In this document: positions 1 through 8,103 of the stretch, one piece after another
How positions within the stretch are numbered: position 1 is the first letter of the stretch
How the letters are laid out: each line of letters starts with the position of its first letter
Origin: Armatimonadota bacterium
Lineage (GTDB): Bacteria; Armatimonadota; Fimbriimonadia; Fimbriimonadales; Fimbriimonadaceae
Direction of reading: 5' to 3'
Assembly (NCBI GenBank): GCA_018268395.1
Contig: JAFDWQ010000004.1
Span: 59,867 to 123,866, forward strand
Length of the DNA stretch: 64,000 nucleotides
Translations under genes and position numbers: made by a program
Notes under the pieces: model-generated
Told to the model about the DNA's origin: nothing
Databases searched by the model: none
Seen by the model: only the letters and a program-made list of their open reading frames with translations

Positions 1-537
1 TCCCTCCGGCGGAGGGCTTGGTGGCGGCATTCGCTCGACACGGCCGTGTTCTGCCGTGCCGCGGCGGAATCGATCCCGATGGTCGGCGAGGCGGAAGCCT
101 ATACGTGCGGCCTGCTCCACTGGATCGGTAAGACGGTTTTGGACCGCTTCGACCCTGCCCTGTACTCGAAGGTCCAAAAAGTGGTCGACCAAGGCGCACC
201 CGACGTCCTGGCAGAGCGTGCCGTCTTCCAGTGCGACCATATCGCCGTCGCCCTCGGTGCGGCGACCCGATGGGGGTTCCCCGAACTGCTGGTGGCCGGG
301 CTCGACTATTTCACGCCCGCGCACGACCATAACCCGCAGAACAGCCTAAGGGCTTGTACGGCCTTGGGAACCCGGATCGTCCGGTTCGTCCGGTCCGGGC
401 ACCCTGCCGAAGATATTGGGATGGAATTGATCCCAGGATGGATATTGGACTCGCTCGGACTTTCCGAGAATATGGTCAAGACGGTCATTTGTACCGGGGC
501 CGCCGCCGTGGACTCCACGCCCGGCCACGCCCTTTGA
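1..537 (+). CDS. HDOD-domain protein, 3' part (5' end outside window)
   Basis: The frame is open from base 1 and reads A-W-W-R-H-S-L-D-T-A before the first Met, so the gene starts upstream of the window. The visible part resembles the second half of an HDOD domain: a Trp-Arg-His-Ser helix, then AYTCGLLHWIGK, then a helical region with H-I-A-V-A-L-G-A. HDOD domains are non-catalytic relatives of HD hydrolases and act as signalling modules. PilT starts 13 bp downstream on the same strand with a good ribosome site, so the two are probably co-transcribed and this protein may act in motility signalling. The family call is from recalled motifs. Confidence 0.75.
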   Translation, partial: SLRRRAWWRHSLDTAVFCRAAAESIPMVGEAEAYTCGLLHWIGKTVLDRFDPALYSKVQKVVDQGAPDVLAERAVFQCDHIAVALGAATRWGFPELLVAGLDYFTPAHDHNPQNSLRACTALGTRIVRFVRSGHPAEDIGMELIPGWILDSLGLSENMVKTVICTGAAAVDSTPGHAL

Positions 538-550
538 CCAAGGAACGAGC

Positions 551-2062
551 ATGTCGAACGATTTCAGTTGGGACAAGGTCCTCGGCGACGGCCAGGACAA
601 GACCGAGTCGCCCGCCGAGCTGGACGAAATCCTGAGCGCGATCAAGGACGAGCCGGCCGAAGAGCCGCCTGCGGCCCCGACGGTCCCCACATACCCGCAC
701 CTGGAAGCCGTTTCCGGCGGGCCTCCCCTCGTCGAGCCGGAGAAAACCGTCGATCCGTACCTCGTGGCCCCGCTTCCCAAGGACATTATCGAGCCGGTCA
801 AGACGAACCCGGCCTATGACGCCGACTACAAGCCCGACTATGTCAAGGAGCAAGAGGAGGCGATGGCGAGGAACGAGGTCAAGAGCGCGCCTAAAAGCGT
901 CTCTGAGACCGAGAAGTTCGAAAAGAACACGAACTTCTTCGTCGGTGCCAACCTCCAAGCCCCCAAGGCCGTCGAGGCGACCGAAGACGCCCGTCCGATC
1001 AAGGACCTACACATCGACGAGGTGTTGCGGGAGGGCTTGGACCGTAAGGCGAGCGACGTCCACTTTACGGCCGGTCTGCCCCCGATGGCCCGTGTCGACG
1101 GCGAACTCGTCCCCTTGAACTTCGAGATCCTTAATCCCGAGCACACCAGGCGCCTCGTGACGGACATCATGACCGACGAGCAGATCCAGAAGTTCGAAAG
1201 CACGCACGAGCTCGACATGGCGTATACGGCGAAGGGCATGGCCCGCTTCCGTGTCAACGTCTATGTCCAGCGGCATGCGACCGCGGCCGCGCTCCGAATG
1301 ATCCCGAACCGGATCCCGTCCTACGAAGACCTCCGCCTTCCTCCGATCATCCGCGACATCGCGAAGAGGTCGAGCGGTCTCATTTTGGTCACGGGTCCGA
1401 CCGGCTCCGGTAAGTCGACCACGATCGCGGCGATGTTGGACGACATCAATAAGACGCGATCGGCCCACATCCTGACCATCGAGGACCCGATCGAGTACTT
1501 GCACAACCACCAGAAGTGCATGGTCAACCAGCGCGAGATGCACAGCGACACGTACTCGTTCCACAACGCGCTGCGCGCCGTCTTGCGCGAAGACCCGGAC
1601 ATCATCCTCGTCGGTGAGCTCCGCGACCTCGAGACGATCGAAGCCGCATTGACGCTGGCTGAAACGGGTCACTTGGTCTTCGGCACGTTGCACACCCGTA
1701 ACGCGCCCAGCACCATCGACCGTGTGGTCGACGTCTTCCCTGCCGACCAGCAGGAACAGATCCGCGTCTTGCTCTCGAACACGCTCGAAGGCGTCATTTC
1801 GCAGCAACTGCTGCCGAAGCACGGCGGCGGCCGCGTCGCCGCACTCGAGATCATGATCGGCATCCCTGCGATCAAGAACCTCATCCGCGAGGCCAAGACG
1901 CACCAGATGTATTCGGTCATCGAGACGAACAAGCAGATCGGCATGCAAACGTTGGACAAGCACCTCGCCGACCTCTTCAAGATGGGCTACGTGTCCTATG
2001 AGGAATGTGCGATGAGGGCCGTCGACAAAGAGACGTTCACTCAGCTCGCCAAAGCCGCCTAA
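551..2062 (+). CDS. pilT: Type IV pilus retraction ATPase PilT with a long N-terminal extension
   Basis: Hexameric ATPase that powers pilus retraction at the cytoplasmic face. The PilT core begins near residue 150 (KDLHIDEVLREGLDRKASDVHF). Walker A is GPTGSGKST, the Asp box is EDPIEYLH, Walker B is DPDIILVGELRD, and the His box is THLVFGTLHTR-like (GHLVFGTLHTRNA). The C-terminal region with SQQLLPK and AALEIMIG is typical of PilT rather than PilB. At 503 residues it is about 150 longer than usual. The excess is an acidic, Pro-rich, probably disordered N-terminus. ATG 551 is preceded by AAGGAACGAGC. It ends 2 bp from the convergent gene's stop. Confidence 0.93.
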   Translation: MSNDFSWDKVLGDGQDKTESPAELDEILSAIKDEPAEEPPAAPTVPTYPHLEAVSGGPPLVEPEKTVDPYLVAPLPKDIIEPVKTNPAYDADYKPDYVKEQEEAMARNEVKSAPKSVSETEKFEKNTNFFVGANLQAPKAVEATEDARPIKDLHIDEVLREGLDRKASDVHFTAGLPPMARVDGELVPLNFEILNPEHTRRLVTDIMTDEQIQKFESTHELDMAYTAKGMARFRVNVYVQRHATAAALRMIPNRIPSYEDLRLPPIIRDIAKRSSGLILVTGPTGSGKSTTIAAMLDDINKTRSAHILTIEDPIEYLHNHQKCMVNQREMHSDTYSFHNALRAVLREDPDIILVGELRDLETIEAALTLAETGHLVFGTLHTRNAPSTIDRVVDVFPADQQEQIRVLLSNTLEGVISQQLLPKHGGGRVAALEIMIGIPAIKNLIREAKTHQMYSVIETNKQIGMQTLDKHLADLFKMGYVSYEECAMRAVDKETFTQLAKAA

Positions 2063-2064
2063 AG

Positions 2065-3390
2065 TCAGCGCAGACGCCGGAAGACTTCGTACGGCAGGGT
2101 CACCGACGCCAAATAGACCGGGTTCTGACGGTACGGCCCTCGAGGGTGGACGCACTCCCAAGGGCCGCCGTGCCCCCTGCCTTGACGATGGTCCTCTCGC
2201 CGCATGTGGGCCATGTAATCACCGATGAACCGCCGGGCGGCGGACCTGTCGGTCTGCGAGAGGGCCGAGGCGAACCATCCAGAGGGAGTGTGCCAATAGG
2301 CTCCGTTCTGGTAGCGGTCCAGGGGCACACCAGCCGTCCTTTCCCAAGCGCTGGTCTCTGAGAAGTCGCGGTCCGTAGGGACATGGCGGACGGCACCTTC
2401 GCACGTGACCGTGCCTTCGTGGAAGGCTGCGGCGAGGACACGGAGGGCCTTCGTGCGGGCCTCGCCCTTGAGGACGCCAAGGTCAAGGGCGAAGGCGGTC
2501 GCCCAGACATCGGGTTGACGGCCGACGCCTGTCGCGGCCAACAGCCAACCGGAAGCTTCTTGGAGCACCGGAGCCAGGTGGACTTTCAGCTCGGCCCTTG
2601 CCGCCGACCACCGCACGGCGTCCGCGCCTTGGCCGGTTTGTTCGGCCAGTTCGGACATTTCACCAAGGGCGCGGTACCGAAGTAAGGAGGGGAACGCCAT
2701 GCTACCGGTCAGATAGACCGTGTCGCAGAAACCGAATCCGACCGCCCGCCGCACGGCATCGGTGACGACCAACCCGGTCTTGGGGTCGCACCTGGGCGTC
2801 TCCAAGGCCCGTGACAGTCGATCGTAGAGCCTGACTCCTTTGATGGTTCGGTCCAGGAACCGCAGGTCTCTCGAGGACCGGGCGGTGCAGGACGCGATAT
2901 GGACGAACTCATAGTGATCGTCGACGGGTGGAACGACCCCGAAGGGCTCCCCGCCTTGGTCTGTACCCGCCGAATAGGTTCCGGGATAGAAGACGGACCC
3001 GCCCTCGAAGTTCACGTGATCGGGGACGGCCCACGGAGGCACGGTGGCTCCTTCGTGGAGGTTTCGCCGGCGGGTGCCGTTTTGCGATCCGGCGATCTGG
3101 ACAAGGTGCGCCCGTACCGTGCCAGCAGGGATGAGGCCGCTTCCCGCCGCCATCGAAAAGTCGCGGATCCAAAGGGACGGATAGTCGCCTCCCGGGGTCA
3201 CGGCATCGAATCCCATGGCCGACCGGGAGCGGTCCGTCGTCGCTGACCTGACGGTGTCCAAGGCGAGGCCTTTGAGGAACCGAAGGTCGTCAGGACGTAC
3301 GATCGGCTCAAGGAGAGGGTTGCGGGGCCAAGCGGCGACCCCAAGAGCGGCACCTGCGGTTCCGGCCAGGAACCGCCTCCTTGACGTCAT
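2065..3390 (-). CDS. Tat-exported glycosidase-like protein (six-hairpin fold suspected)
   Basis: The N-terminus MTSRRRFLAGTAGAALGVAAWP is a twin-arginine signal, so the protein is exported folded. The 441-residue body has features of alpha/alpha six-hairpin glycosidases: SLWIRDFSMAAGSG, VPDHVNFEGGSVFYPGTYS, and late aromatic segments YQNGAYWHTPSGWFASAL. The substrate is not evident. No carbohydrate operon surrounds it. A TAAGTT box lies 6 nt upstream of the ATG, which suggests a leaderless transcript. The gene diverges from the saccharopine-dehydrogenase-like gene, with only 84 bp between the start codons. The fold assignment is an inference from motif style. Confidence 0.65.
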   Translation of the reverse strand: MTSRRRFLAGTAGAALGVAAWPRNPLLEPIVRPDDLRFLKGLALDTVRSATTDRSRSAMGFDAVTPGGDYPSLWIRDFSMAAGSGLIPAGTVRAHLVQIAGSQNGTRRRNLHEGATVPPWAVPDHVNFEGGSVFYPGTYSAGTDQGGEPFGVVPPVDDHYEFVHIASCTARSSRDLRFLDRTIKGVRLYDRLSRALETPRCDPKTGLVVTDAVRRAVGFGFCDTVYLTGSMAFPSLLRYRALGEMSELAEQTGQGADAVRWSAARAELKVHLAPVLQEASGWLLAATGVGRQPDVWATAFALDLGVLKGEARTKALRVLAAAFHEGTVTCEGAVRHVPTDRDFSETSAWERTAGVPLDRYQNGAYWHTPSGWFASALSQTDRSAARRFIGDYMAHMRREDHRQGRGHGGPWECVHPRGPYRQNPVYLASVTLPYEVFRRLR

Positions 3391-3396
3391 GGGGGC

Positions 3397-3402
3397 AACT
3401 TA
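3397..3402 (-). promoter_or_regulatory. -10 box TAAGTT, leaderless start of the Tat-exported protein
   Basis: Reads TAAGTT on the minus strand and ends 6 nt before the ATG at 3390, with no Shine-Dalgarno between them. Confidence 0.5.
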
Positions 3403-3461
3403 CCTTGGGGAGGGCCCTCGTACGGCCCGGGCCGCTGGCCGAGACGTAACGGTCATGGACG

Positions 3462-3467
3462 TAAACT
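3462..3467 (+). promoter_or_regulatory. -10 box TAAACT, leaderless start of the dehydrogenase gene
   Basis: TAAACT lies 7 nt upstream of ATG 3475, so transcription would begin at or next to the start codon. Confidence 0.55.
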
Positions 3468-3474
3468 CGGCCCG

Positions 3475-4614
3475 ATGAAAGTCGCGGTGATCGGCGCGGG
3501 CCGACAGGGGCCGGCGGCGGCGTACGACCTGGCCGTTCACGGCGATTACGGTCGGATCGTCCTGGCCGACTACGACAAGGACGTCGCCAAGGACGCGGCG
3601 GCACGGATCAACGCGGTGCTGGACCGGAAGGCGGTGGTCGCCGCAGAAGCGGACGCGAGTGACCACGAAGGCATGAAGGAATTCCTGTACGGTTTCGACC
3701 TTGCCGTCGCTGCCGCGCCCTACCGCTTGAACCCGGTCGTCGCCCATGCGGGGATCGACGTGTCGTGCAGCGTGGTCGACATGGGGGTGGACACCGACGA
3801 CGCCCTCTTGATCCACGAGCGCGACGACGAGGCCAGGGCCAAGAACGTCCGGATCGTCACCGACTGCGGGATCGCTCCGGGAACGGTCAACGTCATGGCC
3901 TCGGCCCTTCTGGGCCGATCGCCCGCCTCGGACACGGTCCGCCTGTACTGCGGCGGTCTTCCAGAGTCAGCCACGGCTCCCTTCTGGCACAAGGTGGGGT
4001 TCAGCGTCGACAGCCTTCTCGGCGAGTACGTGGACGACGTCGACTCGTTGAGGGGCGGCGAGATCGTCCGTTCCCACCCTTTGGAGGACGTCGAGCTCCT
4101 GGAGTTTCCCGGATTCGGTCGTCTGGAGGCGGCGACGACTTCAGGCGGGACTGGGACGGCCCCCTACCGCCTGAGGGGGCGCCTGCGCGAATATGAGTAC
4201 AAGACGCTCCGGTATCCCGGACATTGGGAGGCGATGCGGTTCATGAGGGACGCGGGGCTGTGGTCCGAAGAAACCTTGTCCGACGGCTCGGTCCCCCGGC
4301 GCGTGTCCTTGGCCGTCATGGAGCGACACATGGTCGACCCGGTCGCCAGGGACGTGGTCGTCACCCGTGTCGTCGCCTATGGCCCAGACGGCGCCCGGAC
4401 GGGACTCGACCTTGTCGACCGGGCCGATCCGGTCACGGGCTTTTCAGCGATGCAGCGGACGACGGGCTTTTCGACCGCGGTGGTCGCCCACGACGTGTTG
4501 TCGGGACGCGTCGGCCCGGGTTGCAGAGCGTGCGAGGAGGCGGTCGACGCAGAGGACTATCTGAAAGCGCTCTCCGTTCGAGGCGTCACGACCGTACCGA
4601 CGGCTTTCTCCTAG
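3475..4614 (+). CDS. Saccharopine dehydrogenase family protein (L-lysine dehydrogenase-like)
   Basis: Begins with a Rossmann dinucleotide fold: MKVAVIGAGRQGPAAAYDL, then the acidic end of strand 2 in IVLADYDKD. A later TDCGIAPGTVNVMAS segment is typical of the saccharopine dehydrogenase/lysine dehydrogenase family, which oxidises amino-acid C-N bonds with NAD(P). At 379 residues it matches the short family members without an added reductase domain. The substrate cannot be read from sequence. It stands alone, has a leaderless-type promoter and converges on rplL across a strong hairpin. Confidence 0.8.
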   Translation: MKVAVIGAGRQGPAAAYDLAVHGDYGRIVLADYDKDVAKDAAARINAVLDRKAVVAAEADASDHEGMKEFLYGFDLAVAAAPYRLNPVVAHAGIDVSCSVVDMGVDTDDALLIHERDDEARAKNVRIVTDCGIAPGTVNVMASALLGRSPASDTVRLYCGGLPESATAPFWHKVGFSVDSLLGEYVDDVDSLRGGEIVRSHPLEDVELLEFPGFGRLEAATTSGGTGTAPYRLRGRLREYEYKTLRYPGHWEAMRFMRDAGLWSEETLSDGSVPRRVSLAVMERHMVDPVARDVVVTRVVAYGPDGARTGLDLVDRADPVTGFSAMQRTTGFSTAVVAHDVLSGRVGPGCRACEEAVDAEDYLKALSVRGVTTVPTAFS

Positions 4615-4630
4615 ACCGGCCGACAACGAC

Positions 4631-4658
4631 GCGGGCCACCCCGTCCAGGGTGGCCCGC
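4631..4658. terminator. Bidirectional terminator-like hairpin
   Basis: Perfect 11-bp stem: GCGGGCCACCC at 4631-4641 pairs with GGGTGGCCCGC at 4648-4658 around a 6-nt loop. It lies between the stops of two convergent genes (4614 and 4681). There is no clear T-tract on either side. Confidence 0.65.
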
Positions 4659-4680
4659 GAACGTTCGGACGGCGAGGTCG

Positions 4681-5070
<390 letters not shown>

Positions 5071-5097
5071 TTCGTGTTGCTCCTAACTGTGGCGGGC

Positions 5098-5811
5098 TTA
5101 GGCTTCAGCCTCGCCCTCGGCGGCGGGCTCGCTGGGAGCGTCCGCCTCCATGGTCGGGGCCTCGGCAGGAGCCTCGGCGGGTGTTTCAGATCCTTCGGCC
5201 GCAGCCTCTGGGGCTGCGGAGGCGGTTTCGGTTTCCGTTGTTTCGGCTTCACCGGCAGGTGCGGACGCCTCTTCTTTGGCGGGGGCGGCGGAGCCGTCTC
5301 CCAGTTTGTCCACGACGGCATAGACCGTGCGGATCGGCTGGGCATAGATGGCTTCGATCGTCCCGACCAGGCTGGACAACGGGGCCGCGACGGCTCCGAT
5401 GACCTGGGCGATCAACACTTCCCTCGGCGGCAGCTTGGCCAGCGCGTCGACTTGTTTGTCGTCGTACACCGCACCGCTGATGTAGCCTCCCTTGATGACG
5501 AGGGCCTTGTTCGTCTTTGCAAAGTCCGCAAGGACCTTGGCGCATTCGGCCTCGTTCTCGTAGATGAAGGCGATCCCGGTGGGTCCGCTGGTCATGGCTT
5601 CGGGCATGTTCCCGGCGTCGTCGCCGGCGGCGATCTTGAACAGCGTGTTCTTCACGACGCTGAATTCGCCTCCCTTGGCCTTGAGCTGTTTTCGAAGGTC
5701 CTGAAGCTGGTGCACCTTAAGACCGCGGTACTCGGCGAAGAGCACCCCTGCGGCCTTGTCGTACTTTTGCTTCGTCTGCTCGATGACGTTAGCCTTTTGG
5801 GCTGTCGGCAT
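5098..5811 (-). CDS. rplJ: 50S ribosomal protein L10 with acidic C-terminal tail
   Basis: Base of the L7/L12 stalk. Residues 1-175 match L10: KANVIEQTKQKYDKAAGVLFAEYRGL, then QLRKQLKAKGGEFSVVKNTL and the C-terminal stalk-binding helix. About 60 residues of Ala/Glu/Pro-rich low-complexity sequence follow (237 residues in all against a usual 165-175). The ribosome site AGGAGGAACT sits directly before the ATG. The gene begins a two-gene rplJ-rplL operon without rplK-rplA upstream or rpoBC downstream, unlike the usual bacterial cluster. Confidence 0.97.
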   Translation of the reverse strand: MPTAQKANVIEQTKQKYDKAAGVLFAEYRGLKVHQLQDLRKQLKAKGGEFSVVKNTLFKIAAGDDAGNMPEAMTSGPTGIAFIYENEAECAKVLADFAKTNKALVIKGGYISGAVYDDKQVDALAKLPPREVLIAQVIGAVAAPLSSLVGTIEAIYAQPIRTVYAVVDKLGDGSAAPAKEEASAPAGEAETTETETASAAPEAAAEGSETPAEAPAEAPTMEADAPSEPAAEGEAEA

Positions 5812-6000
5812 AGTTCCTCCTGTCCCGTCGCCCTAAGGAAACGGGATCGGGCCCCCGTCCGATGTCGTGGAAGCGGGAGCCCGATCGTCCGGCGGGCCGG
5901 AATCCGGCCGCCTGAAAACCTGTTCTCGACGCCACCCTCGGCCGGTGCGCATTAAGGCCCTGTTCGGGCCGCCGGCTGTCTTCGGAGAGCGCAGGAATTA
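5812..6000 (-). promoter_or_regulatory. Structured 5' leader of rplJL (candidate L10-binding leader)
   Basis: The gap of about 300 bases before the next gene holds inverted repeats on the rplJ-sense strand: GATCGGGC (5879-5886 complement) with GCCCGATC (5845-5852 complement), and the palindrome GGCCGGA-A-TCCGGCC at 5895-5909. rplJL operons are often autoregulated by L10 binding to a leader RNA, so a regulatory role is plausible. I did not identify the consensus kink-turn with confidence. Nothing else is seen in 5812-6101. Confidence 0.4.
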
Positions 6001-6101
6001 TGGCACGGTCCCGTCGACGGTGTCGGGCCTCCTTTCCGTGTCCCCGAAAAGGACGGCTCGCGCCCGGTCCCCTTCGAGGCTCCGTGGGCTCGAGCCACGC
6101 T

Positions 6102-6107
6102 TATACT
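6102..6107 (+). promoter_or_regulatory. -10 box TATACT, leaderless start
   Basis: Near-consensus TATACT ends 6 nt before ATG 6114. It supports that Met rather than an upstream in-frame start. Confidence 0.6.
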
Positions 6108-6113
6108 CGGATC

Positions 6114-6431
6114 ATGAAGTCCGACGTCCTCTCTCTGGAGCGGCCGAAGCTCGATCTCGTCGGCTGTCTCGTCGAAGTCCAATGGTCTCCGTCCCACGCC
6201 TTCGCGAAGAAGCCTTGCGACCGTTGCGTCTATTCCGTCCGCGGACTCGAGTCCGACATGGTCTGTCTCGAGCTCGTGTACGACGCTCAAGACGGCGGCC
6301 ATAGGACGGACGCCGTGTTCTGGGTCAACGTCCTGGCCGTGAGCCATCTCCGGGTGCTGACCGACAAGGAAGCCCGGACCAGGATCGAGTACTTCGAAAG
6401 AGAGTTCGAGTCGGACTGCCCGCGCGACTGA
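6114..6431 (+). CDS. Conserved-looking small protein of unknown function
   Basis: 105 residues, mixed alpha/beta, soluble, not recognised. It contains CVYSVRGLESDMVCLELVYD and a C-terminal charged helix TRIEYFEREFESDCPRD. There is one pair of nearby Cys (KKPCDRCVY), which could bind metal. The ATG at 6114 was chosen because a TATACT box lies 6 nt upstream. The frame stays open upstream, but that part reads as Arg-rich noise. The oxidoreductase gene begins 34 bp downstream on the same strand. Confidence 0.6.
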   Translation: MKSDVLSLERPKLDLVGCLVEVQWSPSHAFAKKPCDRCVYSVRGLESDMVCLELVYDAQDGGHRTDAVFWVNVLAVSHLRVLTDKEARTRIEYFEREFESDCPRD

Positions 6432-6465
6432 CCGGCGTCGACGTCGCGTGGCGGCAAGGTTGCCG

Positions 6466-8103
6466 ATGACGCCAAAAACACGAGACCTGACCGTTCCGCC
6501 CGATCTGACCCAAGACCGGGCGGCGGGGCCCGTCCGAGTCCGACGGCCCGAATACCGCGACCTGTTGCCACCGTGCAACGAAGCCTGCCCGGCCGGCGAG
6601 AACATCCAAGCGTGGCTCGCCAAGGTGGTCGACGGCGACGATCGCGGGGCTTGGGAGGCGCTCGTCGAGAACAACCCGCTGCCCGCCGTCCATGGACGCG
6701 TCTGCTATCACCCTTGCGAAACGGCGTGCAACCGGGGCCGGCTCGAGAGCCCCGTCAGCATCCACGCCGTGGAGCGGTATCTGGGGGACCTCGCGATCGC
6801 CGAAGGTTGGGCGTTCCCCATACCGACCGTCTCGACAGGAAAACGGGCCCTGGTCGTCGGTGCGGGTCCAGCCGGACTGTCGTGCGCCTATCATCTGGCC
6901 CGGGCCGGGCATACGGTCGAGATCTACGAGGCTGGCCCCATGGCGGGCGGCATGATGCACTTCGGCATTCCGGCGTACCGGCTGCCCCGGAACGTCCTGG
7001 ACGCCGAAGTCCAGCGGATCTTGGACATGGGCGTCACGCTCCGGTTGAACCGGAAAGTCGACGACCTCAAGTCGGAACTGGACGGAGGGAGGTTCGACGC
7101 CGCCTTCCTTGCGGTCGGGGCCGGTCTCGGTAAGAAGACCGACATCCCGTCCCGCGACGCCGGCAAGATCCTCGACGCCGTGTCCTTCCTCCGCGACGTG
7201 GAGTCGAGCGATCCGCCCCGGTTGGGGCGGAGGGTCGCGGTCTACGGCGGTGGGAACACGGCGATGGACGCGGCCAGGGTCGCCAAGCGTCTTGGTGCGG
7301 AACCTTTGATCATCTACCGCCGCGACCGGGAGCACATGCCCGCCCACGACTTCGAGGCGGCGGAAGCCCTCGAAGAAGGCGTCGCGATCCACTGGCTTCG
7401 GACGATCAAGTCGGTCGAGTCCGGTCGGATCGAAGTCGAAGTCATGGAGCTCGACGCCGACGGACGGCCCCGGCCGACAGGCGTCGTCGAAGTCCTGGAG
7501 GCCGACGACCTGATCCTCGCGCTCGGACAAGAGACCGATACGTCGTTCCTCAGGACGCTCGAAGGCGTCCGGTTCCAGGCCGACGGCGTCGTCGACGTGG
7601 ACGCGACGATGATGACGGGACACCCTGGGGTGTTCGCGGGCGGAGACATGGCCCCTTCCGAACGTACGGTCACCGTCGCGGTCGGGCACGGGAAGAAGGC
7701 GGCCCGTAGCATGGACGCTTACCTGTCCGGTCGGGCCCTGCCCTCTTCGGCGTCGAAGGACGTCGCCCGACTCGAGCGGTTGAGGCTGTGGTTCTTCGCC
7801 GATGCGGCGGCCCGGATCCAAAGCCAGACCCCGCTCGCCGACCGGACGTCGAGTTTCGAAGAAGTGGTCCACGGTCTGACGGCGAAAGACGCCCTGTTCG
7901 AGGCCCGGCGCTGCTTCTCTTGCGGCAACTGCTTCGAATGTGACGGTTGCTACGGGGCGTGCCCCGAAGACGCGATCCTCAAGCTCGGCTCAGGTCGACG
8001 CTATGACGTCGACCTGAGCCGTTGCACCGGATGCGGGACCTGTTACGACCAGTGTCCCGTCCATGCGATCTCCCTGATCCCAGAAGGAACCCAAGCATCA
8101 TGA
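6466..8103 (+). CDS. FAD/NAD(P)-dependent oxidoreductase with C-terminal ferredoxin domain (PFOR partner)
   Basis: Glutamate-synthase-beta-like electron-transfer subunit. The N-terminal Fe-S helical domain has PCNEACPAGENIQAW and CYHPCETACNRG. The FAD site is VVGAGPAGLSCAYHLARAG and the NADPH site is VAVYGGGNTAMDAARVAKRLGA. The second FAD motif is PGVFAGGDM. The last 65 residues form a ferredoxin module with CGNCFECDGCYGACPEDAI and CTGCGTCYDQCPVHAI. Its stop overlaps the start of the pyruvate:ferredoxin oxidoreductase gene (ATGA). It is therefore likely to exchange electrons between that enzyme's ferredoxin and NAD(P)H. A GTG 18 bases upstream is an alternative start. Confidence 0.85.
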   Translation: MTPKTRDLTVPPDLTQDRAAGPVRVRRPEYRDLLPPCNEACPAGENIQAWLAKVVDGDDRGAWEALVENNPLPAVHGRVCYHPCETACNRGRLESPVSIHAVERYLGDLAIAEGWAFPIPTVSTGKRALVVGAGPAGLSCAYHLARAGHTVEIYEAGPMAGGMMHFGIPAYRLPRNVLDAEVQRILDMGVTLRLNRKVDDLKSELDGGRFDAAFLAVGAGLGKKTDIPSRDAGKILDAVSFLRDVESSDPPRLGRRVAVYGGGNTAMDAARVAKRLGAEPLIIYRRDREHMPAHDFEAAEALEEGVAIHWLRTIKSVESGRIEVEVMELDADGRPRPTGVVEVLEADDLILALGQETDTSFLRTLEGVRFQADGVVDVDATMMTGHPGVFAGGDMAPSERTVTVAVGHGKKAARSMDAYLSGRALPSSASKDVARLERLRLWFFADAAARIQSQTPLADRTSSFEEVVHGLTAKDALFEARRCFSCGNCFECDGCYGACPEDAILKLGSGRRYDVDLSRCTGCGTCYDQCPVHAISLIPEGTQAS

